Source: Neckera pumila (taxonomy: Eukaryota > Streptophyta > Bryopsida > Hypnales > Neckeraceae). From it: a stretch of 64,000 nt of DNA. Position numbers and translations under genes: made by a program. Under the pieces are notes generated by a model that was given only the letters and a program-made list of their open reading frames with translations, was not told where the DNA came from and did no database searches. The DNA is taken from assembly GCA_963969595.1 (NCBI GenBank), contig OZ018413.1:2501-66500 (forward strand), in the 5' to 3' direction. Of this stretch, positions 45,917 to 57,259 are shown piece by piece; positions within the stretch are counted from its first letter, which is position 1; the number at the start of each line of letters is the position of its first letter.

Positions 45917-47870
45917 GTGGGTGATATTGATACGCTTGAATGTCGTGCCAATGTTGACTCAAGGCCTAACATGGAAGCAGGTATGGTGACTACGGAGGTT
46001 TTTGGCGAGCTTCCCAGTAGTAAGAGTGATGAAGAGTGCTCTATTCCTAGTGCTGACACCCTTGAAGTGGGGGTTCCCATGCTAGCAAATAACAGGACCA
46101 AGGATGTTGCCCATCCGGTTTTAAACACCAACGGCCATGAGCATACAGTCCTTGTTTTCTTGGTGAATGATCATGTCATTAGAGATTGTAGCGTTAGGCA
46201 AGTGGATCCAGATGTTCCTGCCGGTTGGGATTTACAGATTAATAGCTCACCAGGCCTAAGTTTTGATTCCTTACAAGCTAAGAAGCATTTGCTGTCAATT
46301 GACCCTGTGGAATTAGATATGGAGGAGGGGGGAATTTCACCTTTTGAATAAGCCAAATTGTTCAAGGGGATATTTCTATATCTGAGATTCCTCGCAACTC
46401 TACACCGCCACTGACTCAAGAGGTTTCGACTAAGGTTGACTTGCCTTTTGAGGAGGATGAATTCCCCTCTAGTGATGATCACAACAACATCTGTGAGGGT
46501 TGTGAAGTTGGAGGTGAATTATTGTATGTTACTTCCGCATCCTTCACACCTGCTTCATCATCCTCATTAATGTAAGTTTTCTTTTTCTAAGAATTTGCAC
46601 TGATGTCCTTCAGCTATGATGTCTTGGTTCTGTTTCATTCGAAGAACTGAAATCAAATATGTTTAGATTTGGAAAACAAACTATATGATGGTGAAGGTTG
46701 CAAGGTTGTCTACCACAAAGAATGCGTGGATCCCCTTTGTAGACTATTCCTACTAGCAAGTGGTACTGCCCTGAATGTGAGAAGCAAAAAGTTGAAAAAA
46801 TCTGGTCTGTCTACAACGTGGATGAAACTTCCAAGCAAAGAGCTAGAGCTCCCGCTAATAGTTCAAATACTTCCAGTCCGGAGAGTGATAGTGAAGATGA
46901 CATGCCATTAGAAGCTTGGTTCAAAAGTTCATTACAGCGGCCTGATGGCGAGGTTGCTATAAGTGATCTTGACAAAGCATCTAGAAATTGTGCTAGTATA
47001 AAAAACACAAACCTGAAGAGCGATAGTGTGGAGTATCTTGTGCAGTGGAAGTCTCATTCACATGCGCATGATAAATGGGTTTTGGAGAAGGAACTAGAAA
47101 AGCAAGCGTAAAAAGAGCTTGCTTGTTTCAAAAAATTGTTGCAACTAGGCCAGGTATAACGTCCTCAATAACATCTTTCTCTGTCGTTCCTTGCCCCCTA
47201 AGCTTTAGATAGTGCACGTAATAAAAAATTTATGTTTTAAGTTTAGGGAAATAGTTAACCCTGATTGTGCTTGGTTTTTAATGCCTAGATAAAATACAAT
47301 TCTGAGTGGGCGGAACCAGAGCGTGTAATTCAGAAACAGCTGACAAGAGTGACTTGACAACTTAAACGGTGGTGGAGAAGGAAAACGTTTCTAACCATAG
47401 AATAGCAGAAATTGAATGGTTTGTCAAATGGAAGGGTTTGGGCTACAAGAATTGCACTTGAGAGCCTTTTGGTGCAAGGGTTCTTGCCACATCCAAAGGG
47501 ATTGAGTTCCTTAAAGAGTATGAGAGGTGGACAAACGTTGCAAAGCAACGTGCCAGACAAGAAAGCCAAGAAGAGGTTAGGCTTGGTTGAATACATCCTA
47601 TTTTGAACGTCAAAGCACCTTAAAGCTGAAACTCTGACATTTCGATTGACTTCTGACTCTTGCCTTGATTGTCTCTTCAGGCAAAGAGCCGAGTTCAAGG
47701 TGCATTGAAGGCCTTGAAATGCCAGCCTGAGTGGATGATTCGACCGGAGTAAGAGCAGTTGGGTGCCTATAACAAGTTACTAAAAATGTGGCATTCCAAA
47801 AAGAATGGCATTATACTATACAAGGCCAATCAAGTAGAACTTTATCCTGAGTTTTAGATAGGGTTTTGAT
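45917..47870 (+). pseudogene. CHD-type chromatin remodeller fragment (PHD + two chromodomains)
   Basis: Plus-strand exons with introns. An acidic N-terminal region (45917-46351) is followed by a PHD finger split by an intron (NNICEGCEVGGELL at about 46480-46527, then DGEGCKVVYHKECVDPL and, after a frameshift, WYCPECEKQK). Next come chromodomain 1 (VEYLVQWKSHSHAHDKWVLE, about 47030-47110) and chromodomain 2 (EWFVKWKGLGYKNCT, stop at 47459 where Trp is expected, then EPFGARVLAT). The last exon (47690-47856) reads QPEWMIRPE, a stop, then EQLGAYNKLLKMWHSKKNGI, where the SNF2 helicase should begin, and then ends. Order and motifs match plant CHD3/PICKLE-type remodellers. The helicase is missing and several stops and shifts occur, so this is a captured, non-functional copy. 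Confidence 0.7.
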
Positions 47871-48581
47871 TGTTCATTAGTGTGATTGCTAGATTTTTTT
47901 TATCAACTATCAGAGTTTTCTCTTTGATTCCTCTAGATTTTTCCCGCATATGTTTATCGCGAGAAAATGCCTTGAGTCTGTCCTTTGCACTCATTGATCC
48001 GTGGTCCGTAGTACTAATTTTCTTTGTCAATGTTTATACTATGCTTTATGTTTATGTTCTGTTTGATTGCAGAAGAAGATAGTGATGACAATATTCACAA
48101 TCGTTCCCGATTCACAATCATTCCTCCGAGCTCTTTCCTTTTCAGAGGAAGTATTTGGTAATCATACAATTTTCTACTCTCCTCACATATGTAGTATGAT
48201 TTTTGTGTTTAAGAGATTAGCCTTGGGCATTCCTTTTCATAATCTAAAGCTTTAGCAAAATTGTGCAAGAAACCAGCACAAAGCTTTAGTTCAATGTCAA
48301 GGTCTAGTTGCATAAAATGATTTCAGATTGATGTGCTTGTTAAACTCTGCTTGGTTAGCATTGTATTTGAACTTGCAAGCTTGTTGTTGTCTGTCCTAAA
48401 GATTTGCAACAAGAATAATTGTCACGTAATTTGATAGAATTGTTTGGGTTGCACTATCTGTAGGGATAATTTAGACCCAATGAATTGTGCAAGCGGCTCC
48501 AAATTGTGGGAAATTCTTGAAATGTGTCGTCTAAAAAAAAGCAATGATATTTGACGGTTGTCTGATGTCTTGTGTCTACAG

Positions 48582-48672
48582 AATTTTCTTTTCACCACCA
48601 AGGATGAGCATGCCCAGCTGAAAACCATTGATTTTGGATTGTCCAATTTTATCAAGCCGAGTGAATCCTTGT
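48582..48672 (+). pseudogene. CDPK-related kinase exon fragment
   Basis: A single exon-like piece follows a 'gtgtctacag' acceptor and reads NFLFTTKDEHAQLKTIDFGL, then SNFIKPSE. It contains the end of the catalytic loop and the DFG motif typical of CDPK-related kinases (CRK). No other kinase exons are recognised nearby with confidence. It lies inside the CACTA element downstream of the CHD fragment, as a second captured piece of host coding sequence. Confidence 0.6.
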
Positions 48673-49467
48673 TCTTTTGGCTCCATTCTTTGTTGTTTAT
48701 TGCCCTTCAGCCAGGTGTTGGATGCCATGAGTAGTATCAAACTATCATAGGATTATCCCCATGCGGAGGCTTCTATATTCTAATTGAAATAGATGTACAA
48801 TCGGATTGTAGTGGTTTGTTGAGCATACGCAGCTAGCAATTTGTTTTGGAAGGAGCTCCCTCACATTGGTGCTCAATGTTCTGGTCTGCAGAATGCATTT
48901 GGGCCGAAGGATATTTGGTTGGAGATATCAGTGAGTAAAAGCTTCATAGATTTGGGAATATTTATTGAATTAAATTTTTTCATAGATCTAGGCTTTTTCA
49001 TAGATTTGGGCTTTTTTATAGATCTAGACTTCTTTATAGGATTTAGATGCTTTGTTGATTTGGCTTTTTAAAATGTATAAATTTTTATATGATAACAAAG
49101 ATGCCAATTTATGATGGTATATTTTATGATCTTATTATACATTTCTAAATCAAAATCCACAAAAGAAGATTTGCATTGTACTACTAATTTGTATATTTTT
49201 GAAACATTCAATTTTGTACATACAAGAATTTTTAAAATAAATACATTATAAGATCTTCTCTAAGAGACATTCTACTTTTTCCATGTCAAAGTCTATATGG
49301 AAGCTTATACTGACGTGGCACTCTCACAAAAAAATATATGCTGACATGGCAAGTTCAACACAATTGTGTTGATTTTTGTCCAAATCAAGCTCTCCTAATC
49401 AACTGGACATCTCAGCAGAAGTTAGTTGATTTTCATGTTGATTAGGACGTGCATTTTTCTACTAGTG

Positions 49468-49850
49468 TACCCATTCTTTTGGACTTTAATTTATAAGGAA
49501 AACAACCATTATACTACCCATTTTTTTCTTTCCATTTGTAGTGAAAACCACCAATGTACTACCCAATTTTTTGAACTTCAATTTAAAGGAGAATCCACCA
49601 ATATACTACCCATTTTTTTGGACTTTAATTTCTAGGGAAAATGACCAATATACTACCCATTTTTGTAGACTTAAATTTGGAGGGCAAAACAAGCAATACA
49701 CTAACCGTTTTTGTAGACTTTAATTTCTACGAAAAACAACCAATATATTGCCCATTTTTTTAGACTTTAATTTCTACGGAAAATGACCAATATACTACCC
49801 ATTTTTTTGGACTTCAATTTCTAGTCTAATTTCTAGATGGAGATTGAGAC
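49468..49850 (+). repeat. 47-bp satellite, right block
   Basis: About eight units of roughly 47 bp, for example 'accaatatactacccatttt' followed by 'ggactttaatttctagggaa'. These are closer to one another than the units of the left block. Together the two blocks are one array split by the CACTA insertion. It ends where the gypsy integrase fragment begins. Confidence 0.8.
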
Positions 49851-49857
49851 CCTGTGA

Positions 49858-50262
49858 GTGATGGCATCCAAAAAGGGAAACCAAGTTCCGAATTCAAAGT
49901 TCTGGTTATTGGCGATTGAGGATCTGGAGGAAGCTCGCAGCAACGCTTTGGAGCGCACAATCACTGTCCAACACAAAAGAAAGAAAGACTTTGACGCCAG
50001 ATTGCCAAAGAATTATGGAGTATTGGGAGGAGGATTGGTGTTGCTCTATGACAACCGTTATGAAGAGTTTCCGGGGAAACTACATACAAGGTGGATGGGA
50101 CCATATCGAGTAAGTCAGATCTTTTCCAATGGCTCACTCTAGCTTGAGGATCTCTAAGGAGATTGGCTTGACACTTGGACCAACGGATCTAGGATCAAGC
50201 ATTATAATCTAGAGGAATTCTTTGATCCAGATTCAGATCCGGATGAAGACAATCTAGTTTAG
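49858..50262 (+). pseudogene. Ty3/gypsy integrase C-terminal fragment
   Basis: The frame reads EDLEEARSNALERTITVQHK, RKKDFDARLPKNYG, then GKLHTRWMGPYRVSQIFSNG. This is the C-terminal GPY/F-type module of Ty3/gypsy integrases. Beyond a TAG at about 50140 and a TAA at about 50155 the same frame continues (GDWLDTWTNGSRIKHYNLEE, then FFDPDSD) to a TAG at 50260-50262. Both internal stops sit where Gln codons are expected. A TGA also precedes the first codon in frame. Only the 3' tip of pol remains. Confidence 0.75.
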
Positions 50263-50948
50263 ATTTATGACTCTTACTTTAGTGTTTGCAGAGACGCTCA
50301 CATTTGAAACTGAGGTGATGTGGGAGCATGAAAAGTAGAATTAGTCTTATTAGTGGGAAATATAGAGGAAGTAATTAGTAAAGGTATTTTTTTTTTGTTT
50401 ATCCAAGGGTAAGTTGAGAATCTTAAACAATTAACCTTCCTGAGTAATAGGATAATATTAATAAGATAATTAAGTTAACCGGTGGTTAAAGTTTCCTGTA
50501 CTTTGTTAGAAAAAGAATCGGATTAGGATTTGGAATCATCCCCATAAACCGGGACCGGATACCAAAAAATTCCGGAGAAGTAGCGGAACATCTACTGGGA
50601 ACCAAGCTAGCGGATGTAGGATCCAACAGCCATACCGAGAATTAGGGCTGACCGTTTAATGATCAGATTTACCTGCACGCAGGAGGATAACGGATATCCT
50701 AATCCGTCGGCCGCCCATTTTAGGGAAGTTCTAGGGTTGGGAACTCCCATTGTCACTTGTGCGTTTGAGTTTAGCTAGTGTCTGAGCGAGTTGTAGAGCC
50801 TTTTGCAATTGAAGGTGTTTGAGGAGGATGGATAGGTTTCTGTTTCCTTGAAAAGAAGAGCGAAAGAGAATCTTTACCCAGCAGGAAACTGCTCGGGATC
50901 CTTTGAGAGGAAAGTATTGTATGAGTGGATTGATTAGGAACTTGAGCA

Positions 50949-52721
50949 ATGGTGAAGGCTGAGGGAAGCGGGTCGGAGTCTCTCAAATTCAAGGTGATAC
51001 ATCCGGTAATCCCGAAGGACGCAATGGAGCGGAAACATCTGGAAGAGGATTTGGGGCAGATTGGTGTTGCTGCTTTCCTGAAGAAACCGTGGAGCCTGAA
51101 GGACAAGGACATGGTGAGGAAGCTCTTGAAGCCGCAGTCAAACGAAGGGGTGAAGACCGCGCACGCTCAGCCTAAGAAGTAGACAATCGAAATGTGGAAG
51201 AAGGTATATGACTTTCCGCATGCTGGAGAGGGGCTAGCTTCACGGATAGTCAGAATTGCGGAAGGTAAATTCGAGAACCTCCCTCATCCTAAGGATGGCT
51301 ATGCAATAGCAGATTGTAAGTCACCGAGGGAAAGGAGAGTCTTAAAGTTTCTGGTTCCCATCCTATATCCGGAACGTCCGAACCGGATCACAGTCACTTG
51401 GGCCCACACAATCTTTGAAGCTCTAAGTGGTGATAGGAAAGTATTCTGGGCAGGAGTAGTGAAATAACTGGTCCAAAAAATGGTCGATGCTTTAGGTAGT
51501 ACAAAGCCGACCTCAATAGGGCCATTCTTGTTCCATTTGTATGAGTACCTAGAGGTGCTGTGGAAGAAGGAGGAAGTCACCCTGAAGGCGGCTTCTGTGA
51601 TGTGCAAGTTCAATATCACTGCTCCCTTGAAGAAAGAGAATGAGGAAAAGATGAAAGAAATGGATGAGGAATCCGAAAGAGGGTCATCGAAGGGGAGAGG
51701 ATCTTCAGATAGGATTCCGACCTCTGAGAAGAAGAAAGGGTCTCAGAGTGAGAGGGAAACTTCCGCAAAATCGGAAGAAGAGACAGAAAATCCTTAAGGA
51801 AAGATTATTGAGAGTCTGGAAAAGACAAGGGAGGATTGGGATGCTGAGAGGAAAGCAGTGAAGAAAGTTTGCCAACTGCTTGGAGGAATCGCAATATCTG
51901 ACTTTTAGACTTGGTAGAGGAATTGATTGGGCAGAAGGATCTTGATCAGCAGAGAAAAGAATTTAAGAAATTGGCCGATGAGAATGAATCCATCCGCAGG
52001 AAGTTAGAGGAAAGTGAGGCCGAAAGGAAGGCAGAGCAGAAGAATTCCACTGAGTTCAAAGAGACCCTAAAGAAGATTAAGAAGTTTATCTAGAATTCTC
52101 GGGATGTTCTCAGCAAAGCCAAGTGCTTTGACGAGGGAATCCAGAAATCTGGAGATGAGGCTACGGTCAGGGCCATCCTAGTCTATGCTGAGTATGCGGA
52201 TAGTGTGGACTGGATATTTGACAGTATCCGGAGAATTTTACAACAAGCGGGTGTACTTCCGGACACTCCAACAAAGTCAAGGAAGAGCGCGGAAGAGAAG
52301 GCACCTGCAAAACAGAAGTTAGAAGGAGGTGAGGGTTCGACACTAGGGCCTGGATCCAAGAGCACCATCAAGAAGAAATAGGATGAGTTCCGGACTCCGC
52401 AAGGTAAAGGTGCCAAACCTTCTCCAGTGAAGACCAGTGGGGTGAAGTCGAAGTCAACCATCAAACGAGCATGGGAGGAGTCATCCAAAAGTTATCATTC
52501 ACGGGAAGACGAGTTGCCCAGTTAGTGAAGAAGCTGACTTGGAAGTGAAAGAGGAGGAAGAAGAAGAATTTGATGTGGCAATTGTTCCTCCACCAGACAA
52601 GAAAGGAAAGGATGCAGTTAAGGGTAAGGTGGCAACTAAACCTCCAATCAGCAGGAAGCAGCCATCGAGAAAGGGGACTTCAAAATCTGAGGAACCTTCT
52701 CCGAAGAAAGCTAAGGAGTAG
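50949..52721 (+). pseudogene. Gag-like retroelement ORF, plus-strand copy
   Basis: A frame starting VKAEGSGSESLKFKVIHPVI continues through LKKPWSLKDKDMVRKLLK, a TAG at 51180, MWKKVYDFPHAGEGLASRIV and RRVLKFLVPILYPERPNRIT. A coiled-coil, Lys/Glu-rich tail runs to 52721. Stops lie at 51180, about 51465 and about 51796, and frameshifts near 51905 and 52520. It is clearly homologous to the minus-strand ORF at 58280-60210 (LLRKPWNLKDEAMVHEIV, LEFLVPILYPEKPTRLTS). No protease or polymerase follows. I infer a gag-like protein of a retroelement family from its neighbourhood (integrase tail, LTR-like flanks). The family name is unknown. Confidence 0.55.
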
Positions 52722-54160
52722 AAGTAGATAGGAATTTTACTTAGGATAAGCCTAGGAATAGTGAGAGGAATTTACAGTAAAGTAAAATATAGTTTAGTAA
52801 GTTTTGATTAGGAATTAGAAGTTACTTGGGAGTTGCTTTTCAGTTGCATGCACCTGGACTGGCAGTCTTCCGAGTTTTTAGGATCTGAGATCTACATTTT
52901 GCGGATCGGTTGGGTTGGTAGGAAGTCAACTTAGAAGGATAAGGAAAGACGCATGTCATTCCTTGGTCCTTTATTTTGGATTGCTGGGGACCTTTAGGGT
53001 TTCCCTTGGTTTGGTATTTAGGGGTTGAAAATTAGTTTCAACTCCGGACGTTTTCATATTCTTGTTTTCCTATTCAATTTCTGCAAAGAAAGTTTGGATT
53101 TACACTCCACAAGTATTGGTCTGAAAAGTCTTGGTCTTGTGTTTAGGAGTTAGGCGGTGTTTTGATCATTGCTGGTTCAGGTAATTTGGTAGTGAAGATT
53201 TGAGGAGAGGAGTCGTCCCCGGATTTGGTCCGGATTTGCGTCCGAGAGTATTGAGGACTAGTTCTCTAAAACTCTGTGTAGGAGGAGGAAATTCCATTGG
53301 CTGATGTTTCTTGGGAGTCTTCTGAGTGAGACAGCCATTCCTAGGTTAGGTGAATTCTTGAAAAGAAGGGCAAACGCTAGCTGACGTCTGAGAGGTCTTG
53401 CTGTAACTGGAAGAGAGGAACTGGAAGGTTGGAGGAATCTCCTAGTTAGCGGGGTACCACATACTCCTCTTTGGATTGCATCCAAGTTGGTCTGTCATTG
53501 TAGTAACGTGGAGATTGTAGGGGTTTCTTGAGTGACCTGCTGGCGCGGATTAGTTTCCGGGTTAGTTGTGAGGAAGAACTTGCGTCCCATTCTTTTCTGT
53601 CTTTTTGTTATTTTCCTTTTAGTGAAGTCTTCAATCACTTTAATCATCTGGAGGGTAGGATTTACGCATCCTTTCTAAATCTAAAAGCAGACCCCTCCGT
53701 ATACGAGGTTAAACTTCTATTTTTTGTTATTAAGTTTACAGGGTACGGATCCGGATTCGAAAGAGGAACAGGATTATGACACCCCTTCCGATTCTGCATC
53801 CACACTGCTGGCTGATAAGTTGTTGATCTAGATAGAAAGAGGCACAAGATAATGACACTCCTCCATGTCTGGTGAAGTGGTATGAAATTGCATGAGTTGA
53901 TTGAGAGAATAATTTAAGAGTACTGGGGTATAAGAGGCAGTTTCCAGGTTTCAGTTTTGAATTTCTGTTGTCTTGGGTTTGGGTTTCCTAATCCTAATCC
54001 AAATATATTAAGGAAACTACAGTAAAATCCTTTGAGAACAATACACGGGTCCTCTTAAGTGTTTTGTCATCTAAAACGCCTAAAGGTAGGATTTGTGCTT
54101 CCTTGTGCTACGACAGCAATTCTAGTTGAAAGGGACCTGTTTGACTGCTTAGAATCTCAT
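52722..54160 (+). repeat. 3' flank of gag-like element (LTR-like)
   Basis: The sequence after the ORF ('ggagtagaagtagataggaa', then 'gagacagccattcctaggtt' and 'tgtgcttccttgtgctacga') matches parts of the 26641-27800 segment in the same order. This suggests a shared 3' terminal region or LTR. A matching upstream LTR could not be shown by eye. Short open stretches here have no recognised domain. Confidence 0.4.
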
Positions 54161-54376
54161 AGAACCGTTTTTTGAAAAAGAAATGCAAAGATAAGCAAGG
54201 GTCTGCCTCCCGTGGATATGAAAGAGAAGGATCCTGTGATGCTTGGAAGGCGCAAGCTCTAATTTGCACTACATGCATTGAATGATACCTTTCTCTTATG
54301 ATCGCCTATTGTGGAATTTGGCTCAGGGTTGCTGCACTAAAAGGGACCAACTCCAGTCGCAACCACTGAAAGAGCT

Positions 54377-54760
54377 TTGTTGTGGAAGCAAACATCCTGT
54401 GCATGTACTTTGTCATCCGCATACAATTTCCTGTGCGGGGTATGCTCTATACGTGGAGTTGACAACACGGAATACAGCCGACTAGATGTAGCGGCTACCC
54501 GCTTCAAAAGAGATGGCGAGCAAATAGGGGTCCTCATTGGCCCTCAACTAGGTGGATTGTCCACTACATCATCCTCCACATTCCCCTTTGAAAAGTTGAT
54601 GGCCGCCAATGTTGCATCAGCGGCGGAGCAGAAAATATACGGCCTCAAATATGAAGAAGCACCCTCCGGCATGCAACTCCCTCTAGTCGAGTCAGACCTC
54701 CTTAAGAGTGAGACCTTCGATCTAGACAACAAGCTCCTGGTCAACGGTTGCTTGCATTAA
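54377..54760 (+). CDS. Hypothetical ORF
   Basis: A 127-residue plus-strand frame ending NKLLVNGCLH. The central part (RLDVAATRFKRDGEQIGVLI, then FPFEKLMAANVASAAEQKIY) looks protein-like in composition, unlike the surrounding AT-rich DNA. No domain is recognised and no start context or introns could be confirmed. It may be the last exon of a decayed gene. Confidence 0.3.
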   Translation: MLWKQTSCACTLSSAYNFLCGVCSIRGVDNTEYSRLDVAATRFKRDGEQIGVLIGPQLGGLSTTSSSTFPFEKLMAANVASAAEQKIYGLKYEEAPSGMQLPLVESDLLKSETFDLDNKLLVNGCLH

Positions 54761-55319
54761 AAAAGATGCATGACGGATCCTCCAACCTGAAATCAATGTA
54801 CAAGAATATAGAACAAACCAAACATTTTTCCATGATCCATGGATAATTGCAAAAGAACCAGAAGACATTACAGTAGCACAGAAGACAACAAAACATTCTA
54901 TAAAGAGACTAAAAATTCAAGTGAGTAAAAATTTCAGCTTTATATCATTGCAAAGAATAAAATCTACATAATGCTCATCATTTACACTATACACAATCAG
55001 TTCCACTCATCCAATGCGGCACGGAGAATTCCCATATTCCCTATGGGCTCTTGACCTTGATCACTAAGTTCATCCTCGGAAATACAAAGTGTAACTCAAA
55101 TTTCCTGGCCGACTCTCTCATTCCATCCCAAATTACGTCTGCTTTATACAGGGTTGTCTTCCTTGACATCGCAACAGGCGCGACAACTAGACGTCACACG
55201 ACATCTAGTAGACCCCTCGCAACGTCCAATAAGGTCAAAATTACCTTTGACTTTCCTAAAAGTTATCCCCCTTTGACTTACGCCACCTAAATGCCATGTG
55301 GCATCTGTGTAGCACATTT

Positions 55320-55700
55320 TGGGGCGCATGCGGATGTGGCAAGTGCGGGTTCAAGGCGAATGCGGATTCAGCGACCTTGGGTAGGCGACTGCGGATATGA
55401 GGCAACCGCGGATAAGGAGAACACGGATAGGCAACTACTGTTTGGGCGACCGTGCGTGTGGGGTTGGGTAGGCGACCGTATGTCGGGGTGAACAAACCTT
55501 GGGCGATTGCGGGTGGATAAGGGTAACCCAAAGTCGCCCACTGAAACCCGCACTTACCCTCCCAGGACCTAAGATTGCTTTTCAGCAACCTAATGTCGCC
55601 TTCTGTTATACGAGATTGCCCAATTTAGACCCGCACGCGTTTAGTTGATCCAAGGTCGCCTTACGCGCGGTTGCTTCATTTGCAGGCGCCCTCCGTAATT
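55320..55700. repeat. GC-rich imperfect palindrome with repeated GCGAC/GCGGGT motifs
   Basis: The left half repeats 'aggcgac' and 'tgcggat/gcgggt' motifs. The right half carries the complements ('gtcgcc', 'acccgc', 'aggtcgcctta') in reverse. Symmetry centres near 55530 ('gggtaacccaaagtcgccca'). It is unusually GC-rich for the window and lies directly upstream of the ORF at 55758. It could be a promoter-proximal region or a transposon end. Confidence 0.5.
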
Positions 55701-55757
55701 TGAGCTTGCACCGCCTATAAGTTCACTTGCCCATGCGACATATGACAACTTTTTTCA

Positions 55758-57250
55758 ATGTTGAGGCTTTCGGTCTTGCATCCTTATGTGGCTGCATGCG
55801 TTATCTTCAAGTTGAATATTCACTACTTCTTGAGTTCTTTCACGCCACTTGTTACCGCAAATATCGTTTTTCCAATAAATCCAATGGCTACTGCAGGAAA
55901 CAGTGATGGGTCAGTTTCTCATTTGCCCACTTCACACAACACTTTTGGTGTTGTTAGGAAGGCTGTCAAAGATAAGGGCCGGAAGTGCAAAGGCACCACT
56001 CACCAAAAGCGATGGCACATGCTAAATAGTGTGGATCACCTCGCTTTTAAAGGCTGGAACGAAAAGAAAGGGCCGTGGATAATGCAAATCTGCAAAGATT
56101 ACATTGAATGGTGCCACATTGGAAAGTTCTTTCCAGCATCGTATGAGGATTCCGATGGCACGCGAGCCCCAAGAGTAGTACGAGTTAGGGAGCAACCTGT
56201 CGCGTCCACCAAGGTTCAAGTTCAAAATGTCGAGGCTGCTTCATTATTACGGAGACGGAGAATAAAACATCCCCCGAAGGTGCGGTGCTCCACCAACCAA
56301 ATTGGACCTGCATCACCTTCAACGACCGTTTTGCAACCATCATTGGCACCACCGAGTGCAAGCAATGTTTTTTACTTTGGCCCCAACGATGACACGTCTA
56401 TGGAAGCAGTTGTCCATGCTCCCATTCCTCAATCACAAGCAGCTGTCGCTGACAACACTATAGCTCTATGTAAGGCCCTTGATCTCTTGAAGGCCAAAGA
56501 CACAACAATTGCTTCACTGCAATCGGATATCTAAAAACTGCAATCTGATTGCAATTAAAAAAATGCTCTCATTTCTTAGCAGTCCAAAGCTTTGCAACGC
56601 CTCCAAGAGAAGGAGCATGAGATGTTGACTTTGTTGGACATGGACAATGCCTTTGTCAAGCACAATCCACATCAATTGGACAAGGTTGTAGGGGACCTCA
56701 CAAGCGACATCCTTCACCATTCACCTTCTACCAAGCATATCAAGCGTTCTTTACTTCTTCCAAATGCAACTCTTGCTACCATTACGGAAGACAATACTAC
56801 TGCCATGACTGATCAACTCCAAGGGACCCAGGATTCACTTTCATTTCCTGCAATTCCACATCCCGTACTATCCGTGAAAAAACTGGGTCTTCAAGAGGAA
56901 AACAATACACTTACCACGCAATTGGCACAATTGGCGGCCACATATTATCATTAGAAAGTCGCGTGCATTCTTTTGGTGGATAAATCACAACAAATTGCTC
57001 AAGAGTTGGATAAAGTTTCAAAGAACTTTGTTGCAAATGCTCCAAAACAAGAGAACGGACTCACATCTTGGGCATTGCTTGATAACATGTTTCCTAGTGA
57101 CATGCCCACGTTGGAGTTGCCTGGAAAGACTACTGTAAATTGGAAAGAAATGGGTTGGGACCATGAGAATCAAAAGTGTTGTACGTGCAATCTAGCCGTA
57201 AGGATTTTTTATCCACAATGTTGTGCTAAAATGACACGAGTTATCGTCCC
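55758..57250 (+). pseudogene. Coiled-coil ORF, 5' part of a split RING-protein gene
   Basis: One plus-strand frame is readable for about 1.5 kb. It has a basic N-terminal domain (QKRWHMLNSVDHLAFKGWNE, then MQICKDYIEWCHIGKFFPAS), a low-complexity middle and a coiled coil (ALDLLKAKDTTIASLQSDI and onward). The end is Cys-rich (NQKCCTCNLAVRIFYPQCCA). In-frame stops at 56532, 56556 and 56577 (TAA, TAA, TAG) and 56952 (TAG) all fall in Gln-rich coiled-coil context, with no frameshift. The ORF is cut near 57260 by an inverted gag-like element. The plausible continuation is the RING ORF at 60609. I do not know the family's function; a transposon-encoded origin is possible. Confidence 0.45.
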
Positions 57251-57259
57251 AGGGAATTC

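Larger units (their letters stand above)
44702..49467. mobile_element. CACTA-type transposon carrying host gene fragments
   Basis: The left end begins CACTACTAGAA (44702) and the right end finishes ...TTCTACTAGTG (49467), its inverted form. The inverted similarity extends inward to 'cctaatcaac'. The trinucleotide TAC directly precedes the left end (44699-44701) and directly follows the right end (49468-49470), the 3-bp target duplication expected of En/Spm-CACTA elements. Subterminal regions hold repeated 'gttgatt' motifs in both orientations. The 4766-bp element lies in a 47-bp satellite, which makes its borders clear. No transposase is recognised; the interior instead carries pieces of a chromatin remodeller and a kinase. 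It therefore looks like a non-autonomous, gene-capturing copy. Confidence 0.85.

Noticed and set aside
48841..49071. ORF with FIDLGFFIDL repeats in the CACTA element
   Set aside because: A short local T-rich repeat of about 21-24 bp explains it; no family match or exon context.
30852..57250. In-frame stops could be recoded by U-to-C RNA editing, since bryophyte relatives edit stop codons
   Set aside because: Such editing is organellar, while this DNA is nuclear with introns and transposons. Several stops replace Trp codons, which U-to-C editing could not restore. Mutational decay is simpler.
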